20,353 nucleotides of DNA from Nitriliruptor sp040882075. GTDB lineage: Bacteria; Actinomycetota; Nitriliruptoria; Nitriliruptorales; Nitriliruptoraceae. Below are positions 7,069 to 15,182 of this stretch, piece by piece (position 1 is the stretch's first letter; every line of letters begins with the position of its first letter). Where the stretch lies: positions 1 through 20,353 of the forward strand of contig NZ_JBBEBZ010000127.1 in assembly GCF_040882075.1 (NCBI RefSeq), in the 5' to 3' direction. The notes under the pieces are model-generated. The model was not told the origin of the DNA. It saw only the letters and a program-made list of their open reading frames with translations, and did not search any database. The position numbers and the translations under genes were made by a program.

Positions 7069-9354
7069 CTAGTGGCGAGGACCCGCGACGTCGAAGGATG
7101 CGGGGACGGGTTCGGCGCTGGCCGGCACCGGGGCGACCGCCGAGGCGAGCGCTCCGACGAGCAAGGCGGCGATCTCGTCCGGCGGGGCGGGACGGGCGAA
7201 CAGGTAGCCCTGACCCTGGGTGCAGTCGAGCTCACGGAACTGGACGAGCTCGACGTCGTGCTCGATCCCCTCGGCGATGGTGACCAGGTCGAGCGAGCGG
7301 CCGAGGTCGACGATGGCGCGAGCGAGCGCCGGCGACTGGCGCCCGGAGACGACCGAGGTGACGAACGAGCGGTCGATCTTGAGCACGTCGACCGGGAACC
7401 GGTGCAGGTAGGCCAACGACGAGTACCCCGTCCCGAAGTCGTCGATGGCCAACCGAACCCCGAGGGCCTTCAGCTCGTGGAGCAACGCCAGGGTGCGTTC
7501 CGCGTCGTGGATGAGCGCCGACTCGGTGAGCTCGAGGGTCAGGGCCGAGGCGGGTAGGCCCGAGGTCGCCAACGCCGAAGCGACGTCACCGAGCAGATCG
7601 CCGACCGAGAACTGGCGCATCGAGACGTTGACCGAGACCGTCAGATCCTGGGAACCGGGCAGATCGGTGCGCCAGCGCTGGACCTGCGCACAGGCCTCGT
7701 GGAGCACGAAGCGGCCGATCCCGACCACCAGGCCGGTCTCCTCGGCGAACGGGATGAACTCGCCGGGGTGGACCGTGCCGCGTTCGGGGTGCTCCCAGCG
7801 GACCAGCGCCTCGACGCCGACGACGTGACGGTCGACGAGGGCGACGATGGGCTGGTAGTGGCACCGCAGTTCGCCGGCGTCGATCGCGTGCTGGAGGTCC
7901 GATTCGAGGTGCAGCCGCTCGATCACCGCGACGTGCATCCGTGGCTCGAACACCTCGAAGCGGTCGCGGCCGTCCCGCTTGGCGAGGTACATCGCGATGT
8001 CGGCGTTGCGCAGGACGTCCGCGGGGCCGTCGCCGTCCGCGTCGTACGCGATGCCGATGCTGGCGGTGACCTGCACCTCGGTGCCCTCGGCTTGGATGGG
8101 CAGGCGCACGTCGTCGAGGATCCGCTCCGCGATCCCCGTGGCCTCCACCGCGCCGTGGTGCTCCTCCACGATGATCGCGAACTCGTCGCTGCCGAGCCGG
8201 GCGAGGGTGTCGGAACGCCGGGTCGCATCCTCCAGCCGCTGCGCGATGGCGAGCAGGACGGCGTCCCCTGCGGTGTGTCCGAGGCTGTCGTTGACCGGCT
8301 TGAAGCCGTCGATGTCCACGTAGAGCACCGCGTAGCGGCCTCCCGACCGGCGGATCCGTGCTCCGGTGTGCTCGAGGCGGTCGAGGAGGAGCGCGCGGTT
8401 CGCCAGCCCCGTCAGATCGTCGTGGAAGGCCCGGTGCTCGAGCTGCTGCTCGAGGAGCCGGCGCTCGGTGACGTCGCGGGAGCTGACCACGAACCCGTTG
8501 ACGGCGGGGTCGTGGAGCAGGTTCCGGCAGGAGGACTCGACCGGGACGAACGTGCCATCGGCCGCCTCGAGCCGGCACTCGATCAGACCCGTGCCACCCG
8601 GCTCCTGGAGCATCCCGCGCACGAACTCGACCACCTGGCCGCGGTCGGCGGGGTGCACCATCTCGAGGTAGCTGCGGCCGATGAGCGCGTCGCTCGGGTA
8701 GCCCATGACCCGCTGGGTCGAGGGGGACTGGTAGGTGACCCGGCCGTCGCCGATGATGAGGGTCACGTCGCTGGCGCCGGCGAGCATGGCCTGGATGCGG
8801 GCCTGCTCCGCGGCGACCCGTGCCCGGGCTTCCTCGCCGTCGTCGGCGAGCCGCGCGATGCGTCGCCCGACGAGCACGAGCACGACCGTACCGAGGGCGG
8901 CCAGGCCGTGCCCGGGAGGGCCGCCGAAGTAGGTCGGCAGGTCGGTGAGTTCGATCGCGATCTGGTGGACGAGGACCCCGCCGAGGGCCCACGCGACCGC
9001 GAGGTTCCGGGCGCGGGAACCCGAGTAGCGCACCGTATCGACCACCGCGAGCAGCAGGACGGGGGCAACGATCGCCGGACCGACACCGCTCGAGGCGGCG
9101 AAGATCGTCAGCACCGCGACCTGCGCGGCGACCCGCAGGTGCAGCTGGTGGCCCGTCGCGTCACGGCCCCACCACCCGTAGCTGGCGACCGACACCACAC
9201 CGGCCAGGAGGAGCAGCGCGGGAGCGAGCCAGATGGGGCCCGGCGAAGGGATCTCGGCGGCTCGGACCGCGATCAGCACGGCCATCACACCGACGATCTC
9301 GGGCGCGTGCGCGCGAAGACGCCCTGCCGCGTCCCTCAGCGTCGCTTCCGCCAC
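7069..9354 (-). CDS. Membrane-bound PAS-GGDEF-EAL c-di-GMP protein
   Basis: A 761-residue composite signalling protein. About six N-terminal membrane helices (roughly 18-33, 41-60, 73-90, 92-108, 117-135, 150-166) are followed by a PAS domain (about 185-300), a GGDEF domain (about 308-470) and an EAL domain (about 478-735). The cyclase motif reads GSDEF (388-392) instead of GGDEF, while the inhibitory RxxD site is intact (Arg379-Asp382, five residues before it). The EAL domain keeps GVEALVRW (Glu515), VNVS (Asn576), LELTES (Glu608, Glu611), AIDDFGTGYSSL (Asp638, Asp639), KIDRSF (Lys659) and AEGIE (Glu695), so phosphodiesterase activity is likely. Start choice is uncertain: GTG at 9354 has GGGAG ten bases upstream; GTG at 9375 or 9378 is possible but lacks a ribosome site. 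Divergent from hrpB. Confidence 0.9.
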   Translation of the reverse strand: MAEATLRDAAGRLRAHAPEIVGVMAVLIAVRAAEIPSPGPIWLAPALLLLAGVVSVASYGWWGRDATGHQLHLRVAAQVAVLTIFAASSGVGPAIVAPVLLLAVVDTVRYSGSRARNLAVAWALGGVLVHQIAIELTDLPTYFGGPPGHGLAALGTVVLVLVGRRIARLADDGEEARARVAAEQARIQAMLAGASDVTLIIGDGRVTYQSPSTQRVMGYPSDALIGRSYLEMVHPADRGQVVEFVRGMLQEPGGTGLIECRLEAADGTFVPVESSCRNLLHDPAVNGFVVSSRDVTERRLLEQQLEHRAFHDDLTGLANRALLLDRLEHTGARIRRSGGRYAVLYVDIDGFKPVNDSLGHTAGDAVLLAIAQRLEDATRRSDTLARLGSDEFAIIVEEHHGAVEATGIAERILDDVRLPIQAEGTEVQVTASIGIAYDADGDGPADVLRNADIAMYLAKRDGRDRFEVFEPRMHVAVIERLHLESDLQHAIDAGELRCHYQPIVALVDRHVVGVEALVRWEHPERGTVHPGEFIPFAEETGLVVGIGRFVLHEACAQVQRWRTDLPGSQDLTVSVNVSMRQFSVGDLLGDVASALATSGLPASALTLELTESALIHDAERTLALLHELKALGVRLAIDDFGTGYSSLAYLHRFPVDVLKIDRSFVTSVVSGRQSPALARAIVDLGRSLDLVTIAEGIEHDVELVQFRELDCTQGQGYLFARPAPPDEIAALLVGALASAVAPVPASAEPVPASFDVAGPRH

Positions 9355-9528
9355 GGCCGCTTCGCTCCCATCCACCACCGTGTCCGCGCGTCCGCGCGAC
9401 ACGTCCGGGTGCCGACGGGCACCGACGACAAGGTCGGCACGTGGGGTGTCGCACTTGAGGACCCGCGGCGGCACCATCGTCCCACACGTCGACCACCTGT
9501 GCCACACCAACAACTCGAGGAGACTCCC
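9355..9528. promoter_or_regulatory. Divergent intergenic region between PAS-GGDEF-EAL gene and hrpB
   Basis: About 174 bases with no gene. It contains a tandem 8-mer (GTCCGCGC twice, 9382-9397) inside a larger imperfect dyad with outer arms CGTGT/ACACG (9379-9403), a 6-bp hairpin GGTGCC/GGCACC (9408-9423), and the hrpB ribosome site GAGGAG (9517-9522). I see no clear -10/-35 pair. The left border depends on the uncertain start of the GGDEF gene. Confidence 0.4.
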
Positions 9529-12060
9529 GTGTCACCCGAGGTCGAGCCGCTCCCGGTCGACGCGGTCCTGGCCGATGTCCGGGCCACGCTGGCGCGGACG
9601 GGCGTCGTCGTCCTCGAAGCTCCGCCCGGGGCCGGCAAGACCACGCGGGTGCCGCTCGACCTGCTCGCCCACGGTGCCTTCGACGGCCGTCTGGTGGTGC
9701 TCGAACCGCGCCGGCTGGCCGCCCGTGGGGCGGCCAGCCGGTTGGCGGAACAGCTCGGCGAGCGGGTCGGGCAACGTGTCGGGCTCGTCACGCGGGACGA
9801 GCGGTCGGTGTCGGCCGCGACCCGGATCGAGGTCGTCACCGACGGCGTCCTCCTGCGACGACTCCAACGCGACCCCTCGCTGCCGGGCGTCGGCGCGCTG
9901 TTCTTCGACGAGTTCCACGAACGTCGGCTCGAGAGCGACCTGGCGCTCGCCTTCGCGCTCGAGACCCGGGCAGCCTTGCGGACGGACCTGCGCATCGTCG
10001 TCACGTCCGCGACGCTCGACGGCGTCGCGGTGGCGGCGCTGTTGGCCGCGGACGGTCCCGCTCCGGTGGTGCGCGCCGAGGGCCGGACCTACCCCATCGA
10101 GGTGACCCACGACCCCGACCCACCCCCCGACGGTCTCCTCGGTGCGGTCGCCGACGCGATCGGTCGCGCCGTCGCACCGGACGACGGCGACGTCCTCGTC
10201 TTCCTCCCCGGTGTCCGTGAGCTCCGTGAGGTGGCACGACGGCTCCCGCCGTCTCCGGGAGGCATCGCCGCGGAGGTCCGGCTGCTCCACGGGGGTCTGC
10301 CACCGGCGGATCAGGACGAAGCGCTCCGCCCCGGCCAGCCCGGCCGCCGCCGCGTGGTGCTGGCCACCGACGTGGCGGAGACCTCGTTGACCGTCCCCGG
10401 CGTCGTGGCCGTCGTCGATGCCGGCCTGTCCCGCGAACCCCGGTTCGATGCGGCCAACGGGATGACGGGGCTCGTGACCGTGCCCGCCTCCCGCAGCAGC
10501 GCCGACCAGCGAGCCGGCCGGGCGGGGCGGGTCGCTCCCGGGCGTGCGATCCGTCTGTGGTCCGCGTCGGCGCACACCCGCCGCCCCGCGTACGCCACGC
10601 CCGCGATCCGTACCGATGACCTCACGAGCGCCGCGCTGGAGGTCGCCGTCTGGGGTGCCGAGGTGGGTGATCTCGCGTTGCTCGATGAGCCCGATCCGGT
10701 CGCCTGGGACCGTGCTAGGGCCGTGCTGCGCACCCTCGGCGCGCTCGACGCGGGGGGACGCCCGACCTCCCACGGTCGCGAGTTGGCCTCGCTGCCGCTG
10801 CACCCACGGCTCGCTCACCTGGTGGTCGCGGGACGCGACCGTGGCGTCGGCGGGTTGGCGGTCGATCTCGCCGCGGTGCTCGTGGACCGCGACCCGCTCC
10901 GCCCGGCCGGTCGCAGCTCGCACGTCGACCTCGCCACGCGCGTCGCGGTCCTCCGAGGCCAGCCGGCACCACCCGGTGTCGAGGTGCGCCGGGGAGCGCT
11001 CGCGCGCGCCCGCCGCGAAGCGCAACGCATCCGTCGTGCGGCACGCGTCGGTGACGGTGCGGCGCAGGGCACGCTGGAGGACGTCGGCGCGTTGGTGGCG
11101 CTGGCCTGGCCGGACCGCATCGGCGCGGCGCGACCCGGGCGGCGCGGTGCGGTGCTGCTCGCCAACGGTCGCGGCGCCACGCTGCCCGCGACCGATCCGC
11201 TCGCCGACGCCTCCTACCTCGCCGTCGCGGCGGTCGATCGTGGGGTCGGGGGAGGTCGCGGGCCCTCGGAGGCGCGCATCCACCTCGCAGCCGCCGTGGA
11301 GCGTGACGTGCTGCTCGAGGTGCTGGCGGACCAGATCGACGCTGGCAGCCACGTGGCCTGGCAGGGTGGTGACGTGGTGGCCGAACGACGACGGTCGCTC
11401 GGCGCGGTCACCCTGACGTCGACGCCGTGGCCGACCGCGCCGGCCGACCGCCGCGTCGCGGCGTTGCTCGACGGGATCGCGACCGAGGGTCTCGATCTGC
11501 TCGGGTGGCGACGCGACGACCGCCAGCTCCAGGCCCGGTTGCAGCTGCTGCACGACACGCTCGGCGGTGCCTGGCCGGACGTGCGCGACGCCGCGTTGCT
11601 CGACGACCTGGCCGGCAGCGTGGCCCCGTTCCTGACCTCCTCCCGGCGGCGGACGGACCTCGCCCGGGTGGACGTCAGCGCCGTGTTGCTGGCGCTCGGA
11701 CCGCCGACGGCGGCTCGGGACGTGGATCGGCTCGCGCCGACGTCGCTGACCGTCCCGTCGGGGAACCGGGTGCGCGTTCGCTACGACGCGGCCGGGGGCC
11801 GTCCCGTGCTCGCCGTCAAGCTCCAGGAGCTGTTCGGTGCGACCACCACGCCGGCGGTCGTCGACGGGCGGGTCCCGGTGCTCATCCACCTGCTGTCTCC
11901 GGCCGGGCGACCGGTGCAGGTCACCGACGACCTGCCGAGCTTCTGGTCGAACGGGTACGCGCAGGTCCGCGCGGAGCTGCGCGGCCGGTACCGCAAACAC
12001 CCGTGGCCGGAGGACCCGACCACCGCGGTCCCGACCGCCCGCACCACCCGCCGACGGTGA
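9529..12060 (+). CDS. hrpB: ATP-dependent helicase HrpB (DEAH-like)
   Basis: An 843-residue DExH/RHA-family helicase, the usual HrpB length. Motif I is APPGAGKTTR (31-40), motif II is DEFHER (127-132; HrpB proteins have DEFH rather than DEAH), motif III VTSATLD (158-164), the motif V region LATDVAETSLTVPG (278-291) and motif VI QRAGRAGR (327-334). The C-terminal HrpB-specific domain ends with ELFGATTTPAVVDGRVPV and SFWSNGYAQVRAELRGRYRK followed by HPWPEDP, which separates it from HrpA. HrpB's substrate and role are poorly defined; RNA unwinding is assumed from the family. GTG at 9529 is fixed by GAGGAG (9517-9522) six bases upstream; the frame stays open far upstream but only as an antisense shadow of the GGDEF/EAL gene. 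It converges on the protease gene. Confidence 0.95.
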   Translation: MSPEVEPLPVDAVLADVRATLARTGVVVLEAPPGAGKTTRVPLDLLAHGAFDGRLVVLEPRRLAARGAASRLAEQLGERVGQRVGLVTRDERSVSAATRIEVVTDGVLLRRLQRDPSLPGVGALFFDEFHERRLESDLALAFALETRAALRTDLRIVVTSATLDGVAVAALLAADGPAPVVRAEGRTYPIEVTHDPDPPPDGLLGAVADAIGRAVAPDDGDVLVFLPGVRELREVARRLPPSPGGIAAEVRLLHGGLPPADQDEALRPGQPGRRRVVLATDVAETSLTVPGVVAVVDAGLSREPRFDAANGMTGLVTVPASRSSADQRAGRAGRVAPGRAIRLWSASAHTRRPAYATPAIRTDDLTSAALEVAVWGAEVGDLALLDEPDPVAWDRARAVLRTLGALDAGGRPTSHGRELASLPLHPRLAHLVVAGRDRGVGGLAVDLAAVLVDRDPLRPAGRSSHVDLATRVAVLRGQPAPPGVEVRRGALARARREAQRIRRAARVGDGAAQGTLEDVGALVALAWPDRIGAARPGRRGAVLLANGRGATLPATDPLADASYLAVAAVDRGVGGGRGPSEARIHLAAAVERDVLLEVLADQIDAGSHVAWQGGDVVAERRRSLGAVTLTSTPWPTAPADRRVAALLDGIATEGLDLLGWRRDDRQLQARLQLLHDTLGGAWPDVRDAALLDDLAGSVAPFLTSSRRRTDLARVDVSAVLLALGPPTAARDVDRLAPTSLTVPSGNRVRVRYDAAGGRPVLAVKLQELFGATTTPAVVDGRVPVLIHLLSPAGRPVQVTDDLPSFWSNGYAQVRAELRGRYRKHPWPEDPTTAVPTARTTRRR

Positions 12061-12064
12061 CACG

Positions 12065-12096
12065 CCGGCAGGGGCCGCCGGAGCGGCCCCTGCCGG
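12065..12096. terminator. Bidirectional hairpin terminator between convergent hrpB and protease genes
   Basis: A perfect 14-bp stem (12065-12078 with 12083-12096; arm begins CCGGCAGGGGCCGC) with a four-base loop lies four bases after the hrpB stop and 18 bases before the protease stop. There is no T-tract on either side, as is common for actinobacterial stem-only terminators. The position between two convergent stops makes a two-way terminator the best reading. Confidence 0.8.
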
Positions 12097-12114
12097 GCGG
12101 TACTGCGGTGTGGA

Positions 12115-13083
12115 TCAGAACCGGATGGTGCCCTCGCGGCCGAGGACGCGGTAGCCGACCTCGACGCTGACCGACGGGGCGCCGACGGTGGACGTCCCCT
12201 GGCCGAGCACGCCGATCCCGCCGACCGGCAGGCGGTCGCCGTTGAACGGTTCGGTGCCGGTCGCCAGTCGCGGCGACAGGGCGCTGAAGCGGTCGGCGTA
12301 GTCGAGCGCGAGCGCGAGGTCGCTGACGCCGTTGGACAGCGCCACCGGAGCGAGGGCGAGGGTCGACAGGGTGCCGAGCGCGCGACCCTGGCTGTCGAGG
12401 AAGGCCGAGCCGGAGTCCCCGGGGATCCCGGGCGTGGCGGTGTAGACCGTGTGCGTCCAACCGCCGCCACCCTGGCCGAGGCTGTAGCCGGTCTTGGGTT
12501 TGAGCAGCTCGAGACCCGCGCGGAGCGAGCTGTTGCCGTAGCTGTAGACCCGCTCCATGGTGGTGGAGGTCGAACCGAGCGCCACCGGGCCGCCCCAGTG
12601 CGGGATCGTCGGGTTGACGCGAGCGTGGTCGCGGCTGTCGACGCGGATGAGCGCGAAGTCGTTGTAGGCGCAGGTGTTCGCGTCGCGTTCGCCTCGCTGT
12701 CCCATCGTCAGCCAGCTGGAGTAGGCCAGGGAGCCGGGGTACTGCGCCCCCTCGATCTCGATCGGGCTGCCGAGGGGAAGCGACCCGGCTTGGCAGCCGT
12801 CGGTGTCGGTGGCACCGCCGATCCCGGTGCAGTGGGCGGCGGACCCGATGAGCACGTCGTTGCCGTCGGTGAAGACGAAGTTGGCGGTGCACTGACCGCT
12901 CTGGCTGAGGAGCTCAGCACCGGGCCGGATCGTGGCCTGGTCGGCCGGGGTCCAGGTGCTCTGCGCCTGCGCTGGCGCCGGCAGCAGCGCGCCGACCAGC
13001 GCGAGCAGCAGCGCGACGGCGAGCGTGGCGGCCCGGCGGCCAGGTGCGGTCGACGCCGTGGCCTGCGCGGTCGGTGGTGTCAC
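12115..13083 (-). CDS. Secreted trypsin-like serine protease
   Basis: A 322-residue exported protease of the chymotrypsin (S1) fold. The signal peptide has RR at 16-17, a long hydrophobic core (LAVALLLALVGALLP) and probable cleavage after APAQA at residue 40. The catalytic triad reads His84 (GSAAHC), Asp142 (NDFALIRV) and Ser224 (GIPGDSGSAF). The four cysteines of the mature protein (65, 85, 97, 138) could form two disulfides, Cys65-Cys85 spanning the catalytic His loop. The S1 pocket residue and so the specificity cannot be read with confidence. GTG at 13083 has GGGAG (13092-13096) eight bases upstream and directly precedes the signal peptide; a longer frame upstream adds only non-signal sequence. 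A structured leader lies upstream. Confidence 0.88.
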   Translation of the reverse strand: MTPPTAQATASTAPGRRAATLAVALLLALVGALLPAPAQAQSTWTPADQATIRPGAELLSQSGQCTANFVFTDGNDVLIGSAAHCTGIGGATDTDGCQAGSLPLGSPIEIEGAQYPGSLAYSSWLTMGQRGERDANTCAYNDFALIRVDSRDHARVNPTIPHWGGPVALGSTSTTMERVYSYGNSSLRAGLELLKPKTGYSLGQGGGGWTHTVYTATPGIPGDSGSAFLDSQGRALGTLSTLALAPVALSNGVSDLALALDYADRFSALSPRLATGTEPFNGDRLPVGGIGVLGQGTSTVGAPSVSVEVGYRVLGREGTIRF

Positions 13084-13279
13084 GTCGCGATCTCCCTCGT
13101 TGTGCCGCCCCGGACGGGACGGCGCGTCCGGCACGCTGGGTCGAACACCCAACGTGCCGCTCGCTGACTAGTTCGTTGAGGCTACGCGCTGGCCTGCTGG
13201 CCGTCCGGCTGGCGCGGCCGAGCGTGCGCGCAGCGCGGCCCAGCCCCGGACCGCGCGTCGACCCGCCCCCGCTCGCGCG
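13084..13279 (-). promoter_or_regulatory. Intergenic region between LMW phosphatase stop and protease start
   Basis: About 196 bases with no gene, very rich in CGCG runs near 13225-13285. It should contain the end of the LCP/phosphatase transcript and the promoter of the protease gene. The clearest element is the hairpin at 13129-13159. I see no reliable -10/-35. Confidence 0.4.
13129..13159 (-). other. RNA hairpin upstream of the protease gene (leader structure or terminator)
   Basis: On the minus strand the sequence folds into a 13-pair stem with a five-base loop GTTCG (arms CGGCACGTTGGGT and ACCCAGCGTGCCG). The only non-Watson-Crick position is a T opposite G, which is a stable U-G wobble in minus-strand RNA but a C-A mismatch in plus-strand RNA. 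It therefore favours function in a minus-strand transcript. It lies about 45 bases before the protease start and about 120 bases after the phosphatase stop, so it may be a 5' leader element or the operon terminator. No T-tract follows. Confidence 0.5.
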
Positions 13280-13783
13280 CTAGCGCGGCCCGGGGTCGCC
13301 CCGACGGCCGGCGAGGTGCGCGACGACGCCCGCGGCCGCGGCTCGGCACTGCTCGACGACGAGCGCGAAGCCCGCGGGGCCGCCCTGGTAGGGGTCCGGC
13401 ACCTCGAGATCGCCACGCTCGAGGCCGGTCACGTCGAAGGCCCGGAACAGCCGGATCGGGGTGTCGATGCCGGCGGCGGCGGCGATCCGCTGGACGTCGG
13501 CGAGGTTCTGGCGGTCCATCACCACGACGAGGTCGGCCTCGTCGAGCGCGCGTTCGGTGATGAGCTCGGAGGCCCCGGTCAGCTCCAGGCCGGCGTCGGC
13601 GGCCGCGGCGGTCATCCGCGGGTCGCGCGGGTCGCCGACGTGCCACGCGCCGGTCCCCACCGACCGCACCACGACGGGGAGGTCCGCCTCGGCCGCCGCC
13701 TCGACGATCGCCGCCTCGGCCGTCGGGGAGCGGCAGATGTTGCCGAGGCAGACCGTGAGGACCCGGTGGGGGGATGTGCTCAC
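13280..13783 (-). CDS. Low-molecular-weight protein-tyrosine phosphatase
   Basis: A 167-residue cytosolic phosphatase of normal family size. The P-loop CLGNICRSPTAE (12-23) gives nucleophile Cys12 and Arg18, and the general-acid loop is VPDPYQGG with Asp130. Such enzymes remove phosphate from protein tyrosines; in bacteria they often sit in exopolysaccharide or envelope loci and may act on tyrosine kinases there. No tyrosine kinase is present in the window. The GTG start overlaps the stop of the LCP gene by four bases (GTGA), so translation is coupled and an envelope-related role is plausible but inferred. The stop is TAG. Confidence 0.93.
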   Translation of the reverse strand: MSTSPHRVLTVCLGNICRSPTAEAAIVEAAAEADLPVVVRSVGTGAWHVGDPRDPRMTAAAADAGLELTGASELITERALDEADLVVVMDRQNLADVQRIAAAAGIDTPIRLFRAFDVTGLERGDLEVPDPYQGGPAGFALVVEQCRAAAAGVVAHLAGRRGDPGPR

Positions 13784-15048
13784 CCGAGCGCCGCCCGGTC
13801 GCGGCCGAGGACGACGGTGACCTGGGTGACCTCGGAAGACTCCTCGAGCGCGAGACCGCCGAGGTCGCTGGCCACCAGCTCGGCGCCGGCTCGCACCGCC
13901 GCCGGGTGCAGCACGACCGACGTCTCACGGGTGTCGGTGTTGCCGACCTCGGCGACGGGGTACCCACGCGCGTCGAGCAGCTCGCCGACCTGGCCCGCGA
14001 GACCCGCGACCCCGGCGCCGTTGAGCACCCGGACGGCGACGTCGGCCCGGTCGACGCCGGTGCCACCCTCGCCCGCCCGGTCGAGGACCGAACCGTCGGC
14101 GAACGACCGGAACAACGGGGTGGCCGCCGCTTCGTCGACGAAGAGGACGGATGCGTCACCCACCGTGCCGACGGTGTTCGGCACCGTCTCGGTGACCGCG
14201 GCGCCGCCCGCCAGCCCACGGGCACCGAGGGCCAACCGCACGAGGTCGATCGGCCCGAGGGACCGGTCGACGGTGATGGCGTCGCCGATCTCGTTGGTGA
14301 GCGGCACCAGCCGGAAGGGGTTGAGCAGGGTCGAGGGCGCGGCGATCTCGGCCGCGAGGGCGCGCAGGAAGGTCTGCTGGCGCTGGATGCGCTTCAGGTC
14401 GTCGTCGATCTTGCGGACGCGGACGTAGCCGAGCGCGTCGGGGCCGTCGAGGTTCTGGCAGCCGGCCGGCAGGTCGATGCCCGCGTCCCGGTCGCTGATG
14501 GGCCGGTCGAGGCAGATCTCGACGCCGTCCACGGCGTCCACCACGTCCCGGAAGCCACCGAAGCTCACCGTGACGTGGTGGTGGATGTCGATCCCGGACA
14601 GCTGTCGCACCGTCGCGACGAGGCAGGAGGGCCCGCCGAGCTCCTGCGCGGCGTTGATGCGCCCAGCCGATCCGTCGCAGCGGGTGACCCACAGGTCCCG
14701 GGGGAAGGCGAGCAGCCCCACCCGGCTGCCCTGGATGGTCATCACGAAGATGGTGTCGGTGCGCAGCCCACCCTCGTCACGGCCCGTGGTCAGCTCGTTG
14801 CGCTCCTCGGCGGAGAGGTCGGCGCGGCTGTCCGAGCCGACGACGAGCACGTGCATCGGTCGTCCCGAGCTCGCGAGGCCCTCGACGTCCGTGCGCGGGA
14901 TCTGCCAGCTGGCCCACAGCCCGAAGGCCGCGACGAGGAGCAGGACCACGAGGAGGAGGATGAGGAGCGCCCGGAAGGGACGGCGACGTCGATGTCCCCG
15001 ACCGCCCACGGTCGGGCCCCAGTCGTCCTGCTCGGCCGTCGTCGCCAC
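13780..15048 (-). CDS. LCP (LytR-CpsA-Psr) family protein with C-terminal LytR_C domain
   Basis: A 422-residue membrane-anchored enzyme of the family that attaches glycopolymers (teichoic acids, arabinogalactan and similar) to peptidoglycan from lipid-linked precursors. A basic N-terminus (GGRGHRRRRPFR) precedes one membrane helix (about 27-49), leaving the rest outside. The LCP domain shows LVVGSDSR (68-75), RTDTIFVMT (96-104), LAFPRDLWV (113-121), INAAQELGG (131-139) and YVRVRKIDDDLKRIQRQQ (208-225), whose arginines and aspartates bind pyrophosphate and metal. A LytR_C domain covers about 335-416 (DVAVRVLNGAGVAGLA onward). GTG at 15048 has GGAG (15055-15058) six bases upstream. It overlaps the LMW phosphatase gene. 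The polymer transferred is unknown. Confidence 0.93.
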   Translation of the reverse strand: MATTAEQDDWGPTVGGRGHRRRRPFRALLILLLVVLLLVAAFGLWASWQIPRTDVEGLASSGRPMHVLVVGSDSRADLSAEERNELTTGRDEGGLRTDTIFVMTIQGSRVGLLAFPRDLWVTRCDGSAGRINAAQELGGPSCLVATVRQLSGIDIHHHVTVSFGGFRDVVDAVDGVEICLDRPISDRDAGIDLPAGCQNLDGPDALGYVRVRKIDDDLKRIQRQQTFLRALAAEIAAPSTLLNPFRLVPLTNEIGDAITVDRSLGPIDLVRLALGARGLAGGAAVTETVPNTVGTVGDASVLFVDEAAATPLFRSFADGSVLDRAGEGGTGVDRADVAVRVLNGAGVAGLAGQVGELLDARGYPVAEVGNTDTRETSVVLHPAAVRAGAELVASDLGGLALEESSEVTQVTVVLGRDRAALG

Positions 15049-15182
15049 GCCTCGCTCCGCTCACCTGCCCACGGCCGGACGGCCGCGCGGCGCGGAGTCT
15101 CGCACGTCGAGGCGGGGAGACCGACGAGGGGAGCCCGCGGCTCGGTACCGTCGCGGGCGCGGTCGGCGTCGGGAGGCTCGCC
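15049..15182. promoter_or_regulatory. Divergent intergenic region between LCP gene and class V PLP enzyme gene
   Basis: A gap of 134 bases carrying the ribosome sites of both genes (GGAG 15055-15058 on the minus strand; GGGAGG 15171-15176 on the plus strand). TACCGT at 15146-15151 fits the TANNNT -10 pattern of actinobacteria for the plus-strand gene, with no obvious -35. Low confidence. Confidence 0.35.

Noticed and set aside
7699..9528. Open frame extending hrpB upstream by 610 codons
   Set aside because: It runs antisense through the PAS-GGDEF-EAL gene, and the ribosome site GAGGAG at 9517-9522 places the hrpB start at 9529.
9532..12063. An 843-codon open frame on the minus strand covering all of hrpB
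   Set aside because: It is the exact antisense of hrpB, is Arg/Gly/His-rich without domains, and results from GC-rich third positions in the true frame. The hrpB frame has all helicase motifs.
13129..13159. tRNA T-arm-like sequence (GTTCGA with flanking GGGT/ACCC)
   Set aside because: The loop is five bases, not seven, and there is no acceptor stem, D arm or anticodon arm around it.
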